64,000 nt of DNA from positions 124,001 to 188,000 of the forward strand of contig NZ_JOTP01000005.1 in NCBI RefSeq assembly GCF_000715205.1, given 5' to 3'. Within the stretch, counting starts at the first letter, position 1. Each line of letters starts with the position of its first letter. Positions 57,503-64,000 of this stretch are shown here, piece after piece. The stretch comes from Bacillus zhangzhouensis (GTDB lineage: Bacteria; Bacillota; Bacilli; Bacillales; Bacillaceae). A program made the translations under genes and the position numbers. Under the pieces are notes generated by a model. The model had not been told where the DNA came from. It saw only the letters and a list, made by a program, of their open reading frames with translations, and did not search any database.

Positions 57503-58831
57503 CTATACACGCCTTGCAGCTTGCTGAAGCGGGTCCCATACACTGTTAAAAGGCGGTGCATAGCTAATATCTAAATCTTCAAGGTCTGTCATGGTCAGCT
57601 TTTGGTAAAGGGCAGCTGCCATGACATCGATTCGTTTATCTACACCGTCTTTACCGATGATTTGGGCACCAAGCAAGGTGTGGTCATCACTTCTGTAAAT
57701 CAGTTTTACTTTCATTTTCTGCGCATCTGGGTAATATCCAGCGTGATCAGTACTGTCAATGGTGATGGTGGAGAATGGGATGTCCGCTTCTTCTGCTTCT
57801 TTCTCTGATAAACCTGTTCGTCCCGCTGTCACGTCCATAAATTTCATCACCGCTGTTCCGGTCACGCCTTGAAACGCCCGGTTTGTCCCCGTCATATGAA
57901 AGCCTGCGATTCTCCCTTGTTTATTCGCTGTCGTGCCAAGTGGAATATAATCCAGTGCTTTTTTTATGCGGTGATAGGTCGCTGCGCAATCCCCGGCAGC
58001 ATAGATGTCTTTTACATTGGTCTGCATGTATTCATTCACCGCAATTGCCCCATTTTGAAGCCGCTTGATCCCCGTGCTGTCTAAAAAGGCTGTTTGCGGA
58101 GTGACACCGATGGCGATGATGACCATATCCGTTTCAATGGTTTGTTTGTCTGTGTGAACAGCTGTTACATGTGTCTGGCCCTCTAATGTCTGTACGGTTT
58201 CTCCAAGCACCACATGAATACCTTGATCGTCCGCTTCTTCTTTAAGATATCTTGCCATATCGGGGTCAAAGCCTGGACCAAGTGTTTCCCCTCGTTGAAT
58301 GATATGAACGTCTTTTCCTAGCGCTTTTATATTTTCTGCCATTTCTAAGCCGATATATCCTCCGCCGATGATGGTGACATGTGTGACGTCTTTTTTTAAA
58401 TGGTCTAAAATGGACAGCGCATGCGGGATTGTTTTTAATACGTGTACGCCTTTTAATGGCTGGCTATCTAAATCCAGTGTAACGGGGCTGGCTCCTGTCG
58501 CAATTAACAGACGGTCATACGTTTCTGTAAATGGTTCTTTTGTTTTGGTGTGAACCCCTGACACCGTTTTTTGCTCTGGATCAATAGAGGTCACTTCGTG
58601 TAAGCATCTGGCGTCAATTCCATATTTGTCGCGAAAGGTTTCAGCGCTGCGTGCGATGAGCTTTCTGTGATGATCAATGAGACCGCCGATCAAGTAGGGG
58701 AGTCCGCACTGCCCATATGAGAAAATCTCTCCTTTTTCAAAAGCAACAATGTGTGCGTCTGGATCCTCTCTATATATTTGCATAGCGCAGCTCATTCCTG
58801 CTGCATCTCCGCCAATCATCACATATTTCAT
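57503..58831 (-). CDS. CoA-disulfide reductase / NADH oxidase-type flavoprotein
   Basis: This 442-residue enzyme is of the pyridine-nucleotide disulfide oxidoreductase class with a single active cysteine, Cys42 (SYGQCGLPYLIGG), the spot of the CoA-disulfide reductase/Nox/Npx cysteine. FAD motifs are MIGGDAAGMSCA and YAAGDCA; the NAD(P) motif is IIGGGYIGLEMAEN. It could reduce CoA or bacillithiol disulfides, peroxide or polysulfide. No rhodanese domain is fused. B. subtilis has small yqjR in this area, so the gene is an accessory insertion here. Confidence 0.85.
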   Translation of the reverse strand: MKYVMIGGDAAGMSCAMQIYREDPDAHIVAFEKGEIFSYGQCGLPYLIGGLIDHHRKLIARSAETFRDKYGIDARCLHEVTSIDPEQKTVSGVHTKTKEPFTETYDRLLIATGASPVTLDLDSQPLKGVHVLKTIPHALSILDHLKKDVTHVTIIGGGYIGLEMAENIKALGKDVHIIQRGETLGPGFDPDMARYLKEEADDQGIHVVLGETVQTLEGQTHVTAVHTDKQTIETDMVIIAIGVTPQTAFLDSTGIKRLQNGAIAVNEYMQTNVKDIYAAGDCAATYHRIKKALDYIPLGTTANKQGRIAGFHMTGTNRAFQGVTGTAVMKFMDVTAGRTGLSEKEAEEADIPFSTITIDSTDHAGYYPDAQKMKVKLIYRSDDHTLLGAQIIGKDGVDKRIDVMAAALYQKLTMTDLEDLDISYAPPFNSVWDPLQQAARRV

Positions 58832-59019
58832 TTGGTGTGCTCCCTTCTATCTATCAAACTGAATACTCTTATTTACCCTCATTTTCCTTTTTTTAATGCT
58901 TTTTTTTCGCAAAAGAAGCAAACTTTAGTTGAAAAATAAAGACAGCGCCTTCATTTTAGGCTACAATCGGATTATCGTCTTTTTGGTTACGAGTTTAGTG
59001 AAGGTTGGTGGGAAAGACT

Positions 59020-59979
59020 TTGAGCGACGAACGACTAGATTTTAATACACTATATACACGCCATACGAGAGAGGCCTGGGCAGCTCTTGGGGAATATATG
59101 CCGGTATCTGTTTCAGAAGAGGAAGCAAGAGCGCTTCAAGGGTTAAACGACTATTTGTCGCTTGAAGAAGTTCGAGATATTTACATACCACTCATTCGTT
59201 TTCTGACATTACATGTCTTTGCTGAAAAGCAAAAAAATCAGCATGTAAATGCTTTTTTAAACTACCCGCATCATGCCAAAATCCCCTTTTTAATTGGGAT
59301 CGCAGGAAGTGTGGCTGTTGGGAAAAGCACGACTGCGCGTATTATTGAAACTCTTTTATCAAGGCTTGGAGATGGGCTGAAGGTAAGTCTTGTGACAACG
59401 GATGGCTTTTTGTATCCTCAAAAAGAGTTAAAAGATCGAGGGCTGATGGAAAAGAAAGGATTCCCGGAAAGCTATGATGTCAAAGCCCTTCTTTCTTTTT
59501 TAAATGAATTGAAATCAGGTAAACAAACTGTGCATGCCCCGGTGTATTCGCATCTTACCTATGACCGGCTTGATGGGGTGTATGAAACAGTGGAGGATGC
59601 AGATATTGTTATCATCGAAGGGATCAATGTGCTGCAATCACCAGCGCTGGATGATCTGAAGGATGAACCGCGTGTGTTTGTATCAGATTTCTTTGATTTT
59701 TCGATTTATGTAGACGCCGCTGAAACGCAAATTCAATCATGGTATAAAGAACGGTTCCGTTTGCTTCGAGAAACAGCCTTCCAAGACCCTGAATCCTTCT
59801 TTCATCAATACAAAGATTTGACGGATGAAGAGGCGGATCAGATGGCAAGCACGATTTGGAATACAGTGAATCGCCCTAATTTATATCAAAATATTTTACC
59901 GACAAAATATCGAGCTGATCTCATTTTGAAAAAAGGCGATCAGCATAAAGTGGAAGAGATTGCCATCCGTCGGGTATAA
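59020..59979 (+). CDS. coaA: Pantothenate kinase (type I)
   Basis: This 319-residue kinase phosphorylates pantothenate, the first step of CoA synthesis. The P-loop is GIAGSVAVGKST, and TTDGFLYP, APVYSHLTYD and EGINVLQSP are the CoaA motifs. TTG at 59020 (MSDERLDFNTLYTRH) matches the family N-terminus; the TTG at 59005 and GTG at 59008 are alternatives. The neighbouring CoA-disulfide-reductase-like gene on the opposite strand points toward a shared thiol/CoA theme but is not proof. Confidence 0.94.
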   Translation: MSDERLDFNTLYTRHTREAWAALGEYMPVSVSEEEARALQGLNDYLSLEEVRDIYIPLIRFLTLHVFAEKQKNQHVNAFLNYPHHAKIPFLIGIAGSVAVGKSTTARIIETLLSRLGDGLKVSLVTTDGFLYPQKELKDRGLMEKKGFPESYDVKALLSFLNELKSGKQTVHAPVYSHLTYDRLDGVYETVEDADIVIIEGINVLQSPALDDLKDEPRVFVSDFFDFSIYVDAAETQIQSWYKERFRLLRETAFQDPESFFHQYKDLTDEEADQMASTIWNTVNRPNLYQNILPTKYRADLILKKGDQHKVEEIAIRRV

Positions 59980-59981
59980 AG

Positions 59982-60013
59982 AAAAACCGCTCAAATCAAG
60001 AGCGGTTTTTTTA
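59982..60013. terminator. Bidirectional terminator between coaA and yqjV
   Basis: AAAACCGCTC/GAGCGGTTTT stem with strong T-runs on both strands. Confidence 0.9.
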
Positions 60014-61246
60014 ATGACCTCCACTTACTTTAACAGCCACGGCAGCCGCCGATCGTTTTTTCAGGCGGTAGTATCCAATGAGTAAGAACGGTACACCTGC
60101 AATCGTGACGATAGACAGCACTGAAAAAATAGAAAGGGGATGGGCTGCGCCAAAATAGTCAATACACACGCCACCGACAAAGGGTCCGACGACACTGCCG
60201 AGCTGAGAAAATCCCATTGCGCCAAAGTATGATCCCTTCACTTCAGGCTTTGCAATATTGTCTACAAAAAGATCCATCATCGCAAACAGCAGCACTTCAC
60301 CAATCGTAAACACGACAATGATGAAAGCCAGCATGCCAAGACTTTGTGAAAAAGCAATGGCAAACAAACTGCCTGCAAGAAGAACATTCCCAGTAGTTAA
60401 CGACAAAATGGTCGAGTAGCGCTTAGCGATCATAATCAGCGGGTATTGCACGACAATGACCACTACTGCGTTTAAAGATAAAAGATACCCAAACAGTTTG
60501 GGTCCATCCTCAATCATAGGGGATGCCGATAAATATTGAGGCAGCGTAGAGCTAAGATGTGAATAGCCGAACGAACATAACGTAACGCCAATAAGGATAA
60601 TGCTAAAGACCGTATCTTTTTGGATAATGGAAAGGGCTTTTTTGACGCTGATTTGTTTGGTGTTTTCTGGTGCAGCAACTGGATGTTTCTGAAATTGCCA
60701 TGCCAGTGTTAATCCGTATAAAAAATAAATCAAGGCAGCGACGAGAAATGGAAAGGTTGTTTTCGATGACCCGAGATATAAGCCAAGCAGCGGTCCGAAG
60801 ATCACACCAATGTTAATGGCCGTATACCGTAAATTAAAAACAAACAACCGAATGCTTGACGGGGTAACATCTGATAAGAGCGCCTTAGATGTTGGTTCAA
60901 ACAGTGCCCGGCACAGCCCGTTTAAAGCATTCATCATAAAGAAGACCCAAATGGCATCTGCAAACGCAAAACCAACAAAGACAAGTGTCCAACCGAAGAT
61001 GGATAGAAGCATCACCTTTTTTCTGCCGATTCGGTCAGAAACATAACCACCGTAAAAACTCGCAACGATCCCAATAAGAGAGCTAACGGCAATGATTAAT
61101 CCAGCTGAAGAGGCTGAGGCGCCTTTGACTTGCGTCAAATAAACAGCTAAAAAGGGAATGCTCATGGACGTCGCCATTCGGCCAAATATCGTACCGATGA
61201 TGATTGTCCAACTAAGTGGATGTAAAGTACGTAAGTTATTTTTCAT
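60011..61246 (-). CDS. yqjV: MFS multidrug-type transporter YqjV
   Basis: This 411-residue MFS protein has twelve predicted helices, motif A SDRIGRKKVML after helix 2 and the DHA1 motif C-like GVIFGPLLGLYLG in helix 5, indicating an exporter. Substrate unknown. The start at complement 61244-61246 follows AGGGGAG; the longer frame has none. The position corresponds to B. subtilis yqjV. Confidence 0.87.
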   Translation of the reverse strand: MKNNLRTLHPLSWTIIIGTIFGRMATSMSIPFLAVYLTQVKGASASSAGLIIAVSSLIGIVASFYGGYVSDRIGRKKVMLLSIFGWTLVFVGFAFADAIWVFFMMNALNGLCRALFEPTSKALLSDVTPSSIRLFVFNLRYTAINIGVIFGPLLGLYLGSSKTTFPFLVAALIYFLYGLTLAWQFQKHPVAAPENTKQISVKKALSIIQKDTVFSIILIGVTLCSFGYSHLSSTLPQYLSASPMIEDGPKLFGYLLSLNAVVVIVVQYPLIMIAKRYSTILSLTTGNVLLAGSLFAIAFSQSLGMLAFIIVVFTIGEVLLFAMMDLFVDNIAKPEVKGSYFGAMGFSQLGSVVGPFVGGVCIDYFGAAHPLSIFSVLSIVTIAGVPFLLIGYYRLKKRSAAAVAVKVSGGH

Positions 61247-61339
61247 GCTGTTTCTCCCCTGAGTTTGTAAGATGTTCCAATCATACATGAAAAATTGTGC
61301 AAATTAAATACACAATTTGATGGAGGAGAGATCCGCCAT

Positions 61340-61543
61340 ATGGCAGAGAAGTTTGAACCGGTCGCGAATTCGGAGAGCATGTTTTTTGCTGACGATGTAT
61401 TTGAGGCCTTGATGGGTATTGATTTTTCAACAAAAGGAAGCGGATGGCTTTCCGCTGATTCACACTGTCATTTGACGACAATCAATCGAGATCAATGGCG
61501 ACAATTTGCTGCAAGGACAGGTTTAAAACATCTTCATCATTGA
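61340..61543 (+). CDS. Possible small protein, unknown
   Basis: A 67-codon ORF with GGAGGAG 11 bases upstream fills the gap between yqjV and the YolD-like gene and overlaps the latter's 3' end by 62 bases in the opposite direction. The product (MAEKFEPVANSESMFFADDV...) has no motif I know. The overlap is a reason for doubt; the SD and amino-acid make-up are in favour. Confidence 0.35.
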   Translation: MAEKFEPVANSESMFFADDVFEALMGIDFSTKGSGWLSADSHCHLTTINRDQWRQFAARTGLKHLHH

Positions 61544-61826
61544 CGATTTTCATGCGCTGCGTTTCATAATGAATGGCTTTGACCCAGCCCCAAAACTGCT
61601 CTTTCACACCTGAAGAGACATACGTCATGCAAATGGCGCGATCCTCGGTAATCGACTGTGTGATCAAAAAATTCATTTCCTCTAGCTGATCGGTGCTCAG
61701 CGGGGGAGGTGTATATTCTTTTTTCTTCCGTTTTTGAGCAAGAAGCTGCTCCCGGTGCTCTGGCAGCATCATTCGGCTTGATTCCCACATGATGTTGTAT
61801 CCAGGTGTTAATTTATTGGGATTCAT
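61482..61826 (-). CDS. yqjX: YolD-like protein
   Basis: This 114-residue protein of the YolD/YqjX family typically follows a UvrX/YqjW-type Y polymerase and may be its partner. The N-terminal KLTPGYNIMWESSRMMLPEH region and the SH3-like end (KIVNDEDVLNLSLQQIVAID) are typical. The SD is ACGGAGG and the gap to polY2 is 15 bases, so both share the LexA-controlled transcript. Confidence 0.87.
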   Translation of the reverse strand: MNPNKLTPGYNIMWESSRMMLPEHREQLLAQKRKKKEYTPPPLSTDQLEEMNFLITQSITEDRAICMTYVSSGVKEQFWGWVKAIHYETQRMKIVNDEDVLNLSLQQIVAIDLD

Positions 61827-61841
61827 GGTTATTTGCCTCCG

Positions 61842-63074
61842 TTATTTGTAATGTCCGCCAATTTTTTCGGCGCGGTGATATGCCTGCCCTGCGCTTGTGA
61901 GTGACGAAGCGTGCAGTAATGCGGCAGGACCATACTTCATATGAATCGCATCGAATACTTTGCTGAGTTTGTCTTTCTTAACATGGTGATCAAATAAAGT
62001 CAGCTGATATTGGCTGTCAGACTGCAGCTGTGAGAGAGTAATGCCCACACTGCGAATGGGCTGACCATCCCAGTGCTTCTGGCATAGCTGAATGGCTGCC
62101 TTTGCAATATCTGTGCCGTACTGTGTGGGTGAATGAAGCTTGATTTGTCTATGAAATCCTGTCGGATGTGAAAAGTCAGCGCCTCTCACGCCGACAGACA
62201 CCGTTTGCCCAAGATAATGCTTAAAACGTGCACGCCTTGCCACTTCTTCACTCAATTCAAGAAGGGCAACTTTGATGTCCTCAAAAGACGCATAATCATG
62301 GGGAAGGGTCATATGATGCCCAACGGCTTTTTGCTGATCATGTGTGTGAACGGTGACCGGTGAGGGATCGAGCCCTAAAGCTGTTCGCTGCAAAAGCTCC
62401 CCATTGATTCCCCAGCGTTTTTGTAGCCGATCTAATGGATAAGTAGCAAGCGTCCCAATGGTACTGATGCCCATTCGTTTTAAATGATGCTCCATTCGTT
62501 TGCCGACGCCAAATAATTTCCCGATCGGAAGCGGCCATAAATCAGCAGCAGCCCGGTCTGCACTAAGTTCATAGATGCCAGATGTGTTTTTTTTAGCGAA
62601 ATGGTCACAGGCCATTTTAGCGAGTACTTTATTAGGACCGATGCCAACACGGGCGTAAATGCCAGTCTGGTTCATAATCGTTGTTTGTATATTTTGAGCG
62701 ATCTCCCGCGGAGAGCCGAGTAGTGTCAGACTGCCTGTAATATCAAGAAACTGCTCATCAATTGAATAAGGTTCGACAAGGTCTGTGTATTGTTCAAGCA
62801 GTTCTGTAATCATGACAGAGATATCAAGATAGCGTTGCATACGTGGACGTACGACCACTGCTTCGGGACATTTTTCCTGTGCCTCCCATAATCTTGATGC
62901 ATTTTGCACGCCTCGTTTTTTAGCGAGAGGGCAGGCTGCAAGGACGACCCCGCTTCGCCGCTCTGGATCTCCTGAGACAATGAGCGGCACATCCTCCAAA
63001 TGAGGAGCCTCCACTTTTTCTACTGATGCATAAAATGACTGCATATCCACAAGCAGAATCGCTCGTTCATTCAT
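61842..63074 (-). CDS. polY2: SOS-inducible Y-family DNA polymerase
   Basis: This 410-residue UmuC/UvrX-type polymerase (yqjW) has DMQSFYASVEKV and the catalytic YSIDEQFLDITG, the HhH region GVGKRMEHHLKRMGI, and YQLTLFD, a likely clamp-binding motif. The ATG at complement 63072-63074 follows AAGAGGTG; GTG 63083 lies within the SD. A LexA box lies 15 bases upstream. It is responsible for UV mutagenesis in B. subtilis. Confidence 0.94.
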   Translation of the reverse strand: MNERAILLVDMQSFYASVEKVEAPHLEDVPLIVSGDPERRSGVVLAACPLAKKRGVQNASRLWEAQEKCPEAVVVRPRMQRYLDISVMITELLEQYTDLVEPYSIDEQFLDITGSLTLLGSPREIAQNIQTTIMNQTGIYARVGIGPNKVLAKMACDHFAKKNTSGIYELSADRAAADLWPLPIGKLFGVGKRMEHHLKRMGISTIGTLATYPLDRLQKRWGINGELLQRTALGLDPSPVTVHTHDQQKAVGHHMTLPHDYASFEDIKVALLELSEEVARRARFKHYLGQTVSVGVRGADFSHPTGFHRQIKLHSPTQYGTDIAKAAIQLCQKHWDGQPIRSVGITLSQLQSDSQYQLTLFDHHVKKDKLSKVFDAIHMKYGPAALLHASSLTSAGQAYHRAEKIGGHYK

Positions 63075-63088
63075 TGCTTTCACCTCTT

Positions 63089-63102
63089 AGAACATATGTT
63101 CT
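63089..63102 (-). promoter_or_regulatory. LexA (SOS) box of polY2-yqjX
   Basis: AGAACATATGTTCT is a perfect palindrome and matches the B. subtilis LexA consensus CGAAC-N4-GTTCG in the core GAAC-ATAT-GTTC. Confidence 0.9.
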
Positions 63103-63170
63103 ATTGTAACCGTCAGAAGGCGAAATTGATACTGGTAAATCATTCAAAGAAGAGAGTGTAGATCCATACA

Positions 63171-63200
63171 AAAAAGACGAAGTGTCTCCCACTTCGTCTA
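63171..63200 (-). terminator. Terminator of the YfmQ-like gene
   Basis: Perfect stem AGACGAAGTG/CACTTCGTCT with a five-base loop; on the minus strand it ends in TTTTTTG. Confidence 0.9.
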
Positions 63201-63224
63201 ATCTAATGAAAAATGAGCGTATTT

Positions 63225-63689
63225 TTAAGCGTGTGCCATGTTGTGGGATGTTTGGAGCGGTTCAGAACGCAAACGATAAGCCGTCAGCTTTTTCTTTGGC
63301 TTATGTGTAAACTGCCGCACCACATCCACGTGGTCATCGTAATGAAACAGATAAAGGGTTACATCCTGCTTGCCAATCTTTGTTTGCATTGTAAGCGGAG
63401 CTGGCCCTTCCTTTGGATGAAGAAAACGCTCCTCATCACCAGGATAAATATAATAGCGTTCAATAAAGATCGCATCATTAAAATGTTGAATGATTTTCGA
63501 TTTTTGCTGATCATCGAGCGGACGACCTTGAAAAGTCATATTTGTTTGATCACTTGTTACTTTTGCATGCACCGCATAACGACTAAAAAGGCGTTCAACA
63601 ACACCTGAAGGAAGCGAAGTGACAAGCAACTTTAATAGACTAAACACAACAAGCGAAGTAACAATCCAAACCAATATCATCATCTCCAA
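63225..63689 (-). CDS. YfmQ-like membrane-anchored protein
   Basis: This 154-residue protein has one N-terminal membrane helix (about 3-27) and a soluble domain containing HFNDAIFIERYYIYPGDEERF and LYLFHYDDHVDVVRQ segments (each in pieces), which I recognise from B. subtilis YfmQ, of unknown function. A good GGAGATGATG SD-like stretch precedes the start. It is not at this position in B. subtilis. Confidence 0.7.
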   Translation of the reverse strand: MEMMILVWIVTSLVVFSLLKLLVTSLPSGVVERLFSRYAVHAKVTSDQTNMTFQGRPLDDQQKSKIIQHFNDAIFIERYYIYPGDEERFLHPKEGPAPLTMQTKIGKQDVTLYLFHYDDHVDVVRQFTHKPKKKLTAYRLRSEPLQTSHNMAHA

Positions 63690-63958
63690 TAAACATTTGT
63701 TACATTTCCTATATGAACCATCTTAACATAACAAAAGAATAAAACTTTCACACAAAAAGTGAACTTTATGAAATAAGTGTGAAGATTTAAAAGAAGATGG
63801 CGGATGAAGCACGAAAAACCAGTAAAGTTGAAATGAAAAAAGGCTGACATGTGATCTTTACAAACAGTTAATCGGACAGGTAGACTATTGAAACAACAGC
63901 TTTTTTGTGAAAAAAGAGAGACCGATTAAAGCCGAAATTGAAAAGGGGCGAGGCTGTA
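63690..63958. other. Intergenic region before the truncated GNAT gene
   Basis: Only a 7-bp inverted repeat TTCACAC...GTGTGAA (63747-63753 with 63777-63783) and AT-rich promoter-like sequence are visible; I see no gene here. Confidence 0.4.
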
Positions 63959-64000
63959 ATGATACGTCAAGTGAAGCCATCAGATTTTTACGCCGTCACA
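63959..64000 (+). CDS. GNAT-type N-acetyltransferase, 3'-truncated
   Basis: An ATG eight bases after AAAGGGGCGAGG opens a frame encoding MIRQVKPSDFYAVT up to the window edge. The IRxxxxxD pattern is the usual start of GNAT acetyltransferases, and in B. subtilis yqjY, an acetyltransferase gene, follows here. Only 14 codons are visible. Confidence 0.6.
   Translation, partial: MIRQVKPSDFYAVT

Noticed and set aside
61281-61481. Minus-strand frame beyond the YolD-like gene
   Set aside because: Begins exactly after the YolD stop, has no SD and an unprotein-like composition.
63213-63608. 131-codon plus-strand frame
   Set aside because: Antisense shadow of the YfmQ-like gene, whose sequence is recognisable and which has its own terminator.

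Overview
The window is a low-GC Firmicute chromosome, and gene order and protein sequences point to the genus Bacillus, most likely the B. pumilus / safensis / altitudinis group. It is nearly collinear with the B. subtilis segment running from xseA through the yqi and yqj genes to yqjW/yqjX. Strong AGGAGG-type Shine-Dalgarno (SD) sites, frequent TTG/GTG starts, the sporulation genes spo0A and spoIVB, and a proline T-box support this. The species is inferred from synteny and remembered sequences; no search was run.

Layout. 1-9,952: housekeeping and sporulation block (xseA end, xseB, ispA, dxs, tlyA-like yqxC, ahrC, recN, spoIVB, spo0A). 10,399-11,606: a Rap phosphatase with an overlapping 36-aa Phr signal-peptide gene, inserted beside spo0A. 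11,726-23,309: yqiK, yqzF and the SigL/BkdR-controlled branched-chain keto acid operon (bkdR, ptb, bcd, buk, lpdV, bkdAA, bkdAB, bkdB), with a textbook -24/-12 promoter and a repeated motif that may be the BkdR site. 23,325-32,645: bmrU, brxB, arginine ABC importer artPQR, yqjA, an L,D-transpeptidase, the tiny stressosome-linked membrane protein Prli42, yqjC-yqjD-yqjE and an orphan CheW. 32,681-35,171: the mifM-yidC2 membrane-insertion sensor pair and polY1.

35,270-44,455: gndA and zwf, the oxidative pentose phosphate enzymes, are separated here by a sugar island: a frameshifted glcU, gdh, a lichenan/cellobiose-type PTS operon with a 6-phospho-beta-glucosidase, and a HutC/GntR regulator. 44,678-50,754: rnz, a type Ic aminotransferase, yqjL, yqjM, yqjN.

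50,896-54,395 is the most unusual part. A strong SigA promoter and an operator-like palindrome lead into a nine-codon ORF (MKRNEWIAI) with a perfect SD. This is followed by a HemN-like radical SAM enzyme, an MFS exporter translationally coupled to it, a DinB/YfiT-fold protein and a 47-aa ORF. It looks like a small self-contained peptide-modification/export or resistance cassette inserted between yqjN and proI.

54,446-64,000: T-box-regulated proI, yqjP, yqjQ, a CoA-disulfide-reductase-like flavoprotein, coaA, yqjV, the LexA-controlled polY2 (yqjW) with a YolD-like partner, a YfmQ-like membrane protein, and the start of a GNAT acetyltransferase cut off by the window edge. I saw no rRNA, tRNA, CRISPR array, transposase or prophage.
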